This document shows, piece by piece, positions 1-9,690 of a stretch of 64,000 nt of DNA. A program made the position numbers and the translations under genes. The first letter of the stretch is position 1. Every line of letters begins with the position of its first letter. The notes beneath the pieces are model-generated. The model saw only the letters and a program-made list of their open reading frames with translations. It was not told the origin of the DNA and made no database searches. Source of the stretch: Cryptomeria japonica (taxonomy: Eukaryota > Streptophyta > Pinopsida > Cupressales > Cupressaceae); the NCBI RefSeq assembly GCF_030272615.1, contig NC_081412.1, positions 339,132,870-339,196,869 of the forward strand, given 5' to 3'.

Positions 1-2196
1 AGCGTCGCTTGCGGAGCTTGTGCCTCGAAAGCCCCGATTTTGAAACATCGAAATCAGTGTTTGGAGGCACAACAAGGTTTCAAGATGCAAGTCCTGATTC
101 TAGAGCCAGTAGCATCCAAATTCAATTTTGATGCACATTGTGCTCTTAGAACACTGTTTTAGAAATTGTGCCTCAAAAGCCTAGTTTTGGAGCATCAAAA
201 TCGATATTTTGAGGAACAACAAGCTTTCAAGATGCAAGTCTTGATTCTGAAGCCGGTAGCGTCAAAATTTGATATTGATGCACATCGTGCTCTTAGAACC
301 TTGTTTTAGAGGTTATGCCTCAAAATCTCTGGTTTCGAAGCTTCGAAATTGGTGTTTGGAGGCAGAACAAGCTTTCAAGACACAAGTCCCTATTTTAGAG
401 CCTATAGTGTCAAAACGTTATTTTGAGGCACATCATGCTCTTAAAACCTCATTTCAGAGCATGTGGCTTGAAAGCTCCAGTTTCAAAACATCAAAATCAA
501 TGTTTAAAGGCACAACAAGGTTTCAAGACACAAGTCCTGATTTTGGAGCCGATAGCATCAAAATTTGATTTTGACACACATCGTGTTCTTAGAACCTTGT
601 TTTGGAGCTTATGCCTCAAAATTTTCAGTTTCAAAGCCTCAAAATTGGTGTTTGGAGGTACAACAAGCTTTCAAGACACAAGTCCCTATTCCAGAGCCTG
701 TAGTGTCAAAACATGATTTTGATGCACATCGTGCTCTTAGAACATCGTTTGAGAGCGTGTGGCTCGAAAGCTCCCATTTCAAAATCATCAAAATCAATGT
801 TAAAAGGCACAACAAGGTTTCAAGACACAAGTACCGATTCTCAAGTTGATCGCGTCAAAACACAATTTTGACAAACACGGTGTTCTTAGAACCTCATTTC
901 AGAGGTTGTACTTCAAAAGCCTCATTTTTGGAGCATAAAAATTAGTGCCTTGAAAGCCCTAATTTTGGAAAATCAAAATCAATGTTTTGAGGCATAACAA
1001 GTTTTCAAGAAGCAAGTCCCTATTCTGGAGCCTGTAGCGTCAAAATTCCATTTTAACGTACATCATTCTCTTAGAAGATCATTTCGGAGCTTGTGCCTCG
1101 AAAGACGTAGTTTTGGAGCATCAAAATTAATGTTTGGCGGCACAACCAGGTGTCAAGATTCAAGTCTCGATTCTAGTGTCAATAGCATCAAAATCTGATT
1201 TTAGCGCACATCGTGCTCTTGGAACCTCATTTCGAAGTTTGTGCCTCGAAAGCCCCAGTTTCAGAGCATCAAAATCAGTGTTTTGAGGCACAACAAGGTT
1301 TCAAGATTCAAGCCTCGATTCTAGAGCCAGTAGCATCAAAATTCAATTATGATGCACATTGTGCTCTTAGAACCCTGTTTTAGAAATTGTGCCTCAAAAG
1401 CCCTAGTTTTGGAGAATCAAAATCAATGTTTGGAGGCACAACAAAGTTTCAAGATGCAAGTCCTGATTCTGGAGCCGGTACCGCCAAATTTGATTTTGAT
1501 GCACATCGTGCTCTTAGAACCTTGTTTTGGAGCTTATGCCTCAAAATTGGTTTTTGGAGGCACAACAAACGTACAAGAAGCAAGTCCCTATTCCAGAGCC
1601 TGTAGTATCAAAACATGATTTTGATGCACATCGTGCTCTTAGAACCTCATTTCGGAGCATGTGGCGCGAAAGCTCCTGTTTCAAAACATCAAAATCAATG
1701 TTTAAAGGAACAACAAGGTTTCAAGACACAAGTCCTGATTCTCAAGCTGATAGCGTCAAAACACGATTTTGACAAACATGGTGTTCTTAGAATCTCATTT
1801 CGGAGGTTGTGCCTCAAAATCCTCATTTTTGGAGCATAAAAATTAGTGTTTAGAGGCACAACAAGGTTTCAAGACACAAGTCCCAATTCCAGACTCGGGA
1901 GCATCAAAATGCAATTTTAATGTACATCGTGCTCTTAGAACCTCATTTTGGAACTTGTGCCTTTAAAGCCCTGATTTTTGAACATCAAAATCAATGTTTG
2001 GAGGCACAACAAGGTTTAAAGAAGCAAGTCCCTATTCCGGAGGCTGTAGCGTCAAAATTCCATTTTGACACACATCATTCTCTTAGAAGCTCATTTTGAA
2101 GCTTGTAACTCAAAAGACCCAGTTTTGGAGTGTCAAAATCAACATTTGGAGGCACAAATGGGTTTCAAGATGCAAGTCCTGATTCTAGAGCCGGTA

Positions 2197-2219
2197 GCGT
2201 CAAAATTTGATTTTGACGC
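2197..2219. repeat. Boundary palindrome, class A/B (23 bp)
   Basis: GCGTCAAAAT, centre TTG, then ATTTTGACGC: two exact 10-base arms. Compared with the G/A palindrome, both arms changed together (GCGTC with GACGC against GCATC with GATGC), so the symmetry is retained in this copy. Confidence 0.9.
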
Positions 2220-3085
2220 ACATCGTGCTCTTAGAACCTTGTTTTAGAGCTTATGCCTCAAAATCTCTGGTTTCCAAGCATCAAAATTGGTGTTTGGAGG
2301 CACAACAAGCTTTCAAGATGCAAGTCCCTATTCTGGAGCCTGTAGTGTCAAAACTTGATTTTGATGCACATTTTGCTCTTAGAACCTCATTTCAGAGCAT
2401 GTGGCTTGAAAGCTCGAGTTTCAAAACATCAAAATCAATGTTTAAAGGCACAACAAGGTTTCAAGACACAAGTCCCAATTCTCAAGCTGATAGCGTCAAA
2501 ACATGATTTTGACAAACATGGTGTTCTTAGAACCTCATTTTGGAGGTTGTGCCTCAAAAGCGTCATTTTTGGAGCATAAAAACTAGTGTTTGGAGTTACA
2601 ACAATGTTTCAGGACACAAGTCCCAATTCTAGAGTCGGTAGCGTGTAAATGCAATTTTGATTTACATTGTCCTCTTAGAACCTCATTTCGAAGCTTGTGC
2701 CTTGAAAGCTTTAATTTTGGAACATCAAAATCAATGTTTTGAGGCACAACAAGGTTTCAAGAAGCAAGTCCCTATTTTTTGAGCCTGTAGCATCAAAATT
2801 CCATTTTGACGCACATCATTCTCTTAGAAGCTCATTTCGGAGCCTGTGCCTCGAAAGACCCTGTTTTCAAGCATCAAAATCAATGTTTGGAGGCAGAACA
2901 AGGTTTCAAGATGCAGGTCGCGATTTTAGAGTCAAGAGTGTCAAAATCTGATTTTGGCGCACATCGTGCTCTTAGAATCTCATTTCAAAACTTGTGCCTC
3001 GAAAGCTCTCGTTTTGGAGCATCAAAATCATTGTTTTGAGGCACAACAAGGTTTCAAGATGCAAGACCCGATTTTAGAGCCAGTA

Positions 3086-3108
3086 GCATCAAAATTCAAT
3101 TTTGATGC
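3086..3108. repeat. Boundary palindrome, class G/A (perfect, 23 bp)
   Basis: GCATCAAAATT, one central C, then AATTTTGATGC: two exact 11-base arms. The same palindrome stands at most G/A and E'/H boundaries. Exemplar of a recurrent dyad, once per monomer in classes that keep it. Confidence 0.92.
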
Positions 3109-3390
3109 ACATTGTGCTCTTAGAGCCCTGTTTTAGAAATTGTACTTCAAAAGCCCCAGTTTTGGAGCATCAAAATCGATATTTGGAGGCACAACAAGCT
3201 TTCAAGACGCAAGTCCCTATTCCAGAGCTTGTAGTGTCAAAATGTGATTTTGCTGCACATCGTGCTGTTAGAACCTCGTTTTGGAGCATGTGACTCGAAA
3301 GCTCCAGTTTCAAAACATCAAAATCAATGTTTAAAGGCACAACAAGGTTTCGAGACACAAGTACCGATTCTCAAGCTGATAGCGTCAAAA

Positions 3391-3538
3391 CACGATTTTG
3401 ACAAACATGGTGTTCTTATAACCTCATTTCGGAGGTTGTGCCTCAAAAGCCTCGTTTTTGGAGCATAAAAATTAGTGTTTGGAGGCAAAAAAAGGTTTCA
3501 AGACACAAGTCCCAATTCAAGAGTCAGTAGCATGAAAA
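3391..3538 (+). repeat. Satellite monomer class D (exemplar in decamer)
   Basis: Exactly 148 bp. Class D is recognised by TTTTGACAAACATGGTGTTC in place of the usual GCACATCGTGCTC, by GGAGGTTGTGCC, and by CATTTTTGGAGCATAAAAATTAG. The AAACATGG change removes the right arm of the boundary palindrome. It is the most distinctive class and serves as phase marker for the whole array. Confidence 0.85.
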
Positions 3539-3686
3539 TGCAATTTTGACGTACATCGTACTCTTAAAACCTCATTTATGAGCTTGTGGCTTGAAAGCCT
3601 TGATTTTGGAACATAGAAATCGTTGTTTGGAGGCACAACATGGTTTCAAGATGCAAATTCTGATTCTCATACTCGTAGCATCAAAA
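3539..3686 (+). repeat. Satellite monomer class E' (exemplar)
   Basis: Exactly 148 bp. Begins with GCAATTTTGACGTACATCG and carries the class-E AAAGCCTTGATTTTGGAACAT segment. It ends in GATGCAAATTCTGATTCTCATACTCGTAGC rather than the GAAGCAAGTCCCTATTCCGG ending of plain E. In E' the next monomer is H; after plain E it is F. This choice separates decamer from heptamer units. Confidence 0.8.
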
Positions 3687-3834
3687 TTTGATTTTGATGC
3701 CCATCGTTCTCTTAGAACCTTGTTTCGAAGCTTGCACCTTGAACGCCCTGGTTTCAAAACATCAAAATTGGTGTTTGGAGGCACAAGAAGGTTTCAAGAT
3801 GCAAGTCCCGATTCCAGAGCCGGTAGTGTCAAAA
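3687..3834 (+). repeat. Satellite monomer class H (exemplar)
   Basis: Exactly 148 bp. Recognised by CATCGTTCTCTTAGAACC, TTGTTTCGAAGCTTGCACC, and a GAACGCCC segment. It ends GATTCCAGAGCCGGTAGTGTC. Found only in decamer units, between E' and I. Confidence 0.8.
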
Positions 3835-3979
3835 TACGATTTTGAGGCACATTGTGCTCTTAGAACCTTATTTTGGAGCTTGTCCCCAGAAAGCCTCGGT
3901 TTGAGAGCATCAAAATTGGTGTTTCGAGGCACAAGGTTGCAAGACGCAAGTCGCGATTTCGGAGCTGGTAGTGTCAAAA
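3835..3979 (+). repeat. Satellite monomer class I (exemplar, 145 bp)
   Basis: 145 bp, shortened because the usual GGCACAACAAGGTTTC reads GGCACAAGGTTGC. Other marks are TTGAGGCACATTG, GAGCTTGTCCC and GCAAGTCGCGATTTC. The same shortening is present in I copies in both arms (for example 48,559-48,704 on the minus strand), so it predates the split of the arms. Confidence 0.8.
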
Positions 3980-4109
3980 CATCATTTTGACGCACATGGT
4001 GCTCTTAGAGCCTTGTTTGCGGAGCTTATGCCTCAAAAGCCCTGATTTTGAAAATTGAAATCAGTGTTTGGAGGCACAACAAGGTTTCAAGAAGCAAGTC
4101 CCTTTTTCT
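3980..4109 (+). repeat. Truncated class J monomer fused to F
   Basis: Starts as class J (CACATGGTGCTCTTAGAGCC, TTTGCGGAGC, TTTTGAAAATTGAAATCAG). It runs to GCAAGTCCCTTTTTC at about 4,109, where it passes directly into CATTCTCTTAGAAG of an F monomer. About 38 bp around the J/F boundary are missing. Confidence 0.7.
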
Positions 4110-5772
4110 CATTCTCTTAGAAGTTCATTTCGGAGCTTGTGCCTCGAAAGACCTAGTTTTGGAGCATCAAAATCAATGTTTGGAAGCACAACAAGATTTC
4201 AAGATGCAAGTCCGATTCTAGAGTCAATAGCGTCAAAATCTGATTTTGGTGCAAATCGTGCTCTTAGAACCTCATTGCGTAGCTTGTGCCTCGAAATCTC
4301 CAGTTTTGGAGCTACAAAATCAGTTGTTTTTGGCACTACAAGGTTTCAAGATGCAAGCCTCGATTATAGAGACAATAGCATCAAAATTCAATTTTGATGC
4401 ACATTGTGCTCTTAGAACCCTGTTTTAGAAATTGTGCCTCAAAAGCCCCAGTTTTGGAGCATCAAAATCGACGTTTGAAGGCACAACAAGGTTTTAAGAT
4501 GCAAGTCCTGATTCTGGAGCCGACAGCGTCAAAATTTGATTTTGATGCACATCGTGCTCTTAGAACCTTGTTTTGGAGCTTATGCCTTAGAATCTTTGGT
4601 TTCAAATCACCAAAATCGGTGTTTGGAGGCACAATAATCTTTCAAAATGCAAGTCCCTATTCCGGAGCCTGTAGTGTCAAAACATGATTTTGATGGACAT
4701 CGTGCTCTTAGAAGATCGTTTCGGAGCGTGTGGCTCGAAAGCTCCAGTTTCAAAACATCAAAACCAATGTTTAAAGGAACAACATGGTTTCTAGACACAA
4801 GTCCCGATTCTCAAGATGATAGCATCAAAACATGATTTTGACAAACATGGTGTTCTTAGAAGCTCATTTCGGAGGTTGTGCCTCAAATGCCTCATTTTTG
4901 GAGCATAAAAATTAGTTTTTGGAGGCACAACAAGGTTTCAAGACACAAGTCGCAATTCCAGAGTCGGTAGCGTCAAAACGCAATTTTTGATGTACATCAT
5001 GCTCTTAGAACCTCATTTTGGCACTTGTGCCTTGAAAGCCCTGATTTTGGAACATGAAAATCAATGTTTGGTGGCACAACAAGATTTCAAGATGCAAGTC
5101 CCGATTCCCATACTGCTAGCATCAATATTCAATTTTGATGCACATTGTTCTCTTAGAACATTGTTTCGAAGCTTGCACCTCGAATGCCCCGATTTCGGAA
5201 CTTCAAAATTGGCGTTTGGAGGCACAACAAGGTTTCAAGATGCAAGTCCCGATTCGAGAGCCGGTAGTGTCAAAATAAGATTTTGAAGCACAGTGTGCTC
5301 TTAGAACCTTATTTCGGAGCTTGTCCCTTGAAAGCCCCGATTTGAGAGCATCAAAATTAATGTTCGGAGGCACAAGGTGTTCGAAATCCCCAATTTTGAA
5401 ACATTGAAATAGGGGTTTGGAGGCACAACAAGGTTTCAGGAAGCAAGTCCCTTTTCCGGAGCCTATAGTGTCAAAATTCCATTTTGACGCACATCATTAT
5501 CTTAGAATCTAATTTCAGAGCTTGTGCCTCGAAAGACCTAGTTTTGGATCATCAAAATCAATGTTCGGAGGCACAACAAGGTTTCAAGATGTAAGTCCCG
5601 ATTCTAGAGTCAGTAGCATCAAAATCTGATTTTGGCTCACATCGTGCTCTTAGAACCTCATTTCGAAGCTTGTGCCCCAAAAGCGCCAGTTTCAGAGCAT
5701 CAAAATCAGTGTTTTTTGGCACAAGAAGGTTTCAAGATGCAAGCCCCGATTCTAGAGCCAGTAGCATCAAAA
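4110..5772 (+). repeat. Decamer-type stretch F-G-A-B-C-D-E'-H-I/J-F-G
   Basis: Reads in order as F (truncated), G with a TTGTTTTTGGCAC variant, A, B, C, D, E' (about 4,980), H (about 5,130), I (about 5,278), an I/J fusion at about 5,380 (GGCACAAGGTGTTCGAAA), F with GGATCATC and GTTCGGAGG, and G with GTTTTTTGGCAC. The last items are the start of block Q1. The I/J fusion and the TTTTTTGGCAC variant recur together in blocks Q2, Q3 and Q4. Confidence 0.75.
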
Positions 5773-5920
5773 TTCAATTTTGATGCACATTGTTCTTTTA
5801 GAACCCTATTTTAGAAATTGTGTCTCAAAAGCCCCAGTTTTGGAACATCAAAATCGATGTTTGGAGGCACAACAAGGTTTCAAGATGCAAGTCTTGATTC
5901 TAGAGCCGGTAGCATCAAAA
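5773..5920 (+). repeat. Satellite monomer class A
   Basis: 148 bp. Marks: TTCAATTTTGATGCACATTG, CCTATTTTAGAAATTGTG (usually CCTGTTTTAGAAATTG), GCCCCAGTTTTGGAACATC, CAAAATCGATG. With the preceding GCATCAAAA it forms the most perfect boundary palindrome of the array. Confidence 0.85.
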
Positions 5921-6068
5921 TTTGATTTTGATGCACATCGTGCCCTTAGAACCTTATTTTGGAGCTTATGCCTCAAAATATTTGGTTTCGAAGCATCAAA
6001 ATTGGTGTTTGGAGGCACAACAAGCTTTCAAGATGCAAGTCCCTGTTCCGGAGCCTGTAGTGTCAAAA
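5921..6068 (+). repeat. Satellite monomer class B
   Basis: 148 bp. Marks: TTTGATTTTGATGCACATCG, CCTTATTTTGGAGCTTATGCC, CAAAATTGGTG, AACAAGCTTTCAAG, GGAGCCTGTAGTGTC. The AAGCTTTC replaces the AAGGTTTC of most classes. Variants in blocks R and S give the most useful landmarks for long-range duplication. Confidence 0.85.
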
Positions 6069-6216
6069 CATGATTTTGATGCACATCGTGTTGTTAGAAC
6101 CCCGTTTTGAAACATGTGGCTTGAAAGCTCCAGTTTCAAAACATCAAAATCAATGTTTAAAGGCACAACAAGGTTTCTAGACACAAATCTCGATTCGCAA
6201 GCTGATTGCGTCAAAA
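6069..6216 (+). repeat. Satellite monomer class C
   Basis: 148 bp. Marks: GTGGCTTGAAAGCTCCAG, TTTCAAAACATCAAAATC, TGTTTAAAGGCACAACAAGG, CGATTCGCAAGCTGAT (usually GATTCTCAAGCTGATAGC). This copy carries the Q-block variant TGTTGTTAGAACC. Confidence 0.85.
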
Positions 6217-6364
6217 GATGATTTTGACAAACATGGTGTTCTTAGATCCTCATTTCGGAGGTTGTGCCTCAAATGCCTCATTTTTGGAGCATAAAAAATA
6301 GTGTTTGGAGGCACAACAAGGTTTCAAGACACAAGTCCCAATTCCAGAGTCGGTAGCGTCAAAA
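6217..6364 (+). repeat. Satellite monomer class D (heptamer copy)
   Basis: 148 bp with GACAAACATGGTGTTC, GGAGGTTGTGCC and GGAGCATAAAAAATAG. It ends CAATTCCAGAGTCGGTAGCGTC. Used here to set the monomer phase. Confidence 0.85.
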
Positions 6365-6512
6365 AGGAATTTTGATGTACATCATGCTTTTAGAACCTCA
6401 TTTAAGAGCTTGTGCCTTGAAAGCCTTGATTTTGGAACATCAAAATCAGTATTTGGAGGCACAACAAGGTTTAAAGAAGCAAGTCCCTAATCCAGAGCCT
6501 GTATCGTCAAAA
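6365..6512 (+). repeat. Satellite monomer class E
   Basis: 148 bp. Marks: TTTTGATGTACATCATGC, GTGCCTTGAAAGCC, TTTTGGAACATC, and the ending AAGAAGCAAGTCCCTAATCC (usually CCTATTCCGGAGCCTG) that leads into F. Confidence 0.82.
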
Positions 6513-6668
6513 TTCCATTTAGGAATTTTGACGCACATCATTCTCTTAGAAGCTCATTTCGGAGCTTGTGCCTTGAAAGACCCAGTTTTGGAGCTTCAAA
6601 ATCAATGTTTGGAGGCAACACAAGGTTTCAACATGCAAGTCCTGATTCTAGAGTCAATAGCGTCAAAA
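6513..6668 (+). repeat. Satellite monomer class F with 8-bp expansion
   Basis: 156 bp here instead of 148 because the TTCCATTTTGACGC start reads TTCCATTTAGGAATTTTGACGC. Class marks: CACATCATTCTCTTAGAAGC, GAAAGACCCAG, GATTCTAGAGTCAATAGCGTC. Confidence 0.8.
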
Positions 6669-6816
6669 TCATTTTTTGGCATATATCGCGCTCTTAGAAC
6701 CTTATTTCGAAGCTTGTGCCTCGAAAACCCTGGTTTCGAAGCATCAAAACCAGTTTTTTGAGGCACAACAATGTTTCAAGATGCAAGCCTTGATTCTTGT
6801 GCCACTAGTATCAAAT
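6669..6816 (+). repeat. Satellite monomer class G
   Basis: 148 bp. Marks: TTTTGGCRYACATCGTGC family start (here TTTTTTGGCATATATCGCG), TTTCGAAGCTTGTGCC, GTTTTTTGAGGCAC, GATTCTTGTGCCACTAG (usually GATTCTAGAGCCAGTAGC). It leads into class A. Confidence 0.8.
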
Positions 6817-9690
6817 TTTAGTTTTGATGCACATTGTGCTCTTAGAACCTCGATTTAGAAATTGTACCTCAAAAGCCCCAGTTTTGGAGCATGAAAATTG
6901 ATGTTTGGAAGCACAACAAGATTTCAAGATGCAAGTCTTGATTCAAGAGCCGACAACGTCAAAATTTGATTTTGATGCACATCATGCTCTTAGAACCTTG
7001 TTTTGGAGTTTATGCCTCAAAATCTTCGGTTTTGAAGTGTCAAAATTGGTGTTTGGAGGCACAACAAGCTTTCCAGATGCAAGTCGCTATTCCGGAGCCT
7101 GTAGTGTCAAAACATGATTTTGATGCAAATCATGCTCTTAGAACCTCGTTTTGGAGTGTGTGGCTCGAAAACTCAAGTTTCAAAACATCAAAATCAATGT
7201 TTAAAGACACAACAAGGTTTCATGACACAAGTCTCGATTCTCAAGTTGATAGCGTCAAACACGATTTTGACAAACATTGTGTTCTTAGAACCTCATTTTT
7301 GGAGCATAAAAATTAGTGTTTGGAGGGACAACAAGGTTTCAAGACACAAGTCCCAATTGCAGAGTCGGTAGCATCAAAACACAATTTTTATAAACATAAT
7401 GCTCTTAGAACCTCATTTTGGAGCATGTGCCTTGAAAGACGCAGTTTTGGAGCATCAAAATTAATGTTTGGAGGCACAACCAGGTTTCAAGATTCAAGTC
7501 TCGATTCTAGTGTCAACAGCATCAAATTTTGATTTTGGCGCACATCGTGCTCTTGGAACCTCATTTCGAAGCTTGTGCCTCGAAAGCCCTGGTTTTGGAG
7601 CATCAAAATTAGTATTTTGAGGCACAACAAGGTTTCAAAATGCAAGCCTTGATTCTAGAGCCAGTAGCATCAAAATTCAATATTGATGCACATTGTGCTC
7701 TTAGAACCCTCTTTTAGAAATTGTGCCCTAAAGCCCCAGTTTTGGAGCATCAAAATCGATGTTTGGAGGCGCAACAAAGTTTCAAGATGCAAGTCCTGAT
7801 TCTGGATCCAGTAGCATCAAAATTTGATTTTGTTGCACATCGTGCTCTTAAAACCTTGTTTTGGAGCTTATGCCTCAAAATCTTTGGTTGGGAAGCATCA
7901 GAATTTGTTTTTGGAGGAACAAGAAACTTACAAGACACAAGTCCCTATTCCAGAGCCTGTAGTATCAAAACATGATTTTGATACACATCGTACTCTTAGA
8001 ACCTCATTTCGGAGCATGTGGCTCGAAAGCTCCAGTTTCAAAACATCAAAATCAATGTTTAAAGGAACAACAAGGTTTCAAGACACAAGTCCCGATTCTC
8101 AAGCTGATAGTGTCAAAACATGATTTTGACAAACATGGTTTTTTAGAATCTCATTTCGTAGGTTGTGCCTGAAAATCCTCATTTTTGGAGCATAAAAGTT
8201 AGTGTTTAGAGCCACAACAAGGTTTCAAGACACAAGTCCCAATTCCAGACTCGGCAGCGTCAAAATGCAATTTTGATGTACATTGTGCTCTTAGAACTTC
8301 ATTTCGGAGCTTGTGCCTTTAAAGCCCTGATTTTGGAACATCAAAATTAGTGTTTGGAGGCACAACAAGGTTTAAAGAAGCAAGTCCCTATTCTGGAGCC
8401 TGTAGCATCAAAATTCCATTTTGACACACATTGTGCTCTTAGAACCTTGTTTTAGAGCATATGCCTCAAAATCTTTGGTTTCGAAGCATCAAAATTGGTG
8501 TTTGGAAGCACAACAAGCTTTCAATATGCAAGTCCCTATTCCGGAGCTTGTAGTGTCAAAACTTGATTTTGATGCACATCGTGCTCTTAGAACCTTATTT
8601 TGGAGTGTGTGGCTTGAAAGCTCGAGTTTAAAAACATCAAAATAAATGTTTAAAGGCACAACAAGGTTTCAAGACACAAGTCCCAATTCTCAAGCTGATA
8701 GTGTCAAAACACGATTTTGACAAACATGGTGTTCTTAGAACCTCATTTTGGAGGTTGTGCCTCAAAAGCCTTATTTTTGGAGCATAAAAATTAGTGTTTG
8801 GAGGCACAACAAGGTTTCAGGACACAAGTCCCAATTCCAGAGTCGGTAGCATCCAAATGCAATTTTGATGTACATTGTCCTCTTAGAACCTCATTTTGGA
8901 GCTTGTGCGTTGAAAGCCCTGATTTTGGAACATCAAAATCAATGTTTTGAGGCACAACAAGGTTCCAAGAAGCAAGTCCCTATTTCGGAGCCTGTAGCAT
9001 CAAAATTCCATTTTGACACACATCTTTCTCTTAGAAGCTCATTTCGGAGCCTGTGCCTCGAAAGACCCAGTTTTCAAGCATCAAAACCAATGTTTGGAGG
9101 CAGAACAAGGTTTCAAGATGCAAGTCCCGATTCTAGAGTCAAGAGCGTCAAAATCTGATTTTGGCGCACATCATGCTCTTAGAATCTCATTTTGAAACTT
9201 GTGCCTCAAAAGCTCTAGTTTTGGAGCATCAAAATCATTGTTTTGAGGCACAACAAGGTTTCAAGATGCAAGACCCGATTTTAGAACCAGTAGCATCAAA
9301 ATTCAATTTTGATGCACATTGTGCTCTTAGAACCCTATTTTAGAAATTGTGCTTCAAAAGCCCCAGTTTTGGAGCATCAAAATCGATATTTGGAGGCACA
9401 ACAAACTTTCAAGATGCAAGTCCCTATTCCGGAGCCTGTAGTGTCAAAACGTGATTTTGCTGCACATCGTGCTTTTAGAACCTCGTTTCGGAGCGTGTGA
9501 CTCGAAAGCTCCAGTTTCAAAACATCAAAATCAATTTAAAGTCACAACAAGGTTTCGAGACACAAGTACCGATTCTCAAGCTGATAGCGTCAAAACATGA
9601 TTTTGACAAACATGGTGTTTTTAGAACCTCATTTCGGAGGTTGTGCCTCAAAAGTCTTTTTTTAGGAGCATAAAAATTAGTGTTTGGAGG
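6817..9690 (+). repeat. Plus-arm end of block Q1 and block S2
   Basis: Begins A-B-C of block Q1 with the TTTCCAGATGC B variant near 7,072. At about 7,288 a D monomer has lost about 36 bp (CCTCATTTTTGGAGCATAAAAA). From about 7,440 the S landmarks occur: ACAACCAGG, GATTCTAGTGTC, then B with AAGAAACTTACAAG near 7,921. An E/B fusion lies near 8,425 and F with GGCAGAACAAGG near 9,100. The order parallels 1,100-3,400 with different deletions. Confidence 0.75.

Larger units (their letters stand above)
1..3390 (+). repeat. Plus-arm blocks R1 and S1
   Basis: Opens inside a J monomer fused to a G tail, then A. It continues with the rare R-type B monomer (TTTTAGAGGTTATGCC near 304, 'GCTTCGAAATTGG') and a C monomer whose boundary reads TTATTTTGAGGCAC. 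From about 1,100 the S landmarks follow: an F monomer with ACAACCAGG and GATTCTAGTGTC, and a B monomer with AACAAACGTACAAG near 1,565. A second F-type monomer with GGCAGAACAAGG (about 2,890) and GTCAAGAGTGTC precedes a G monomer with CAAAATCATTG. The same succession recurs near 14,700-18,000. Confidence 0.8.
5773..6816 (+). repeat. Exemplar heptamer higher-order repeat A-B-C-D-E-F-G
   Basis: Seven consecutive monomers, 1,044 bp in total: A 5,773-5,920, B 5,921-6,068, C 6,069-6,216, D 6,217-6,364, E 6,365-6,512, F 6,513-6,668, G 6,669-6,816. All are exactly 148 bp except F, which is 156 bp because of a short duplication of its first bases (CATTTAGGAATTTTGACG). The next monomer is again A. This order is the simplest repeated unit of the array. 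Confidence 0.88.
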
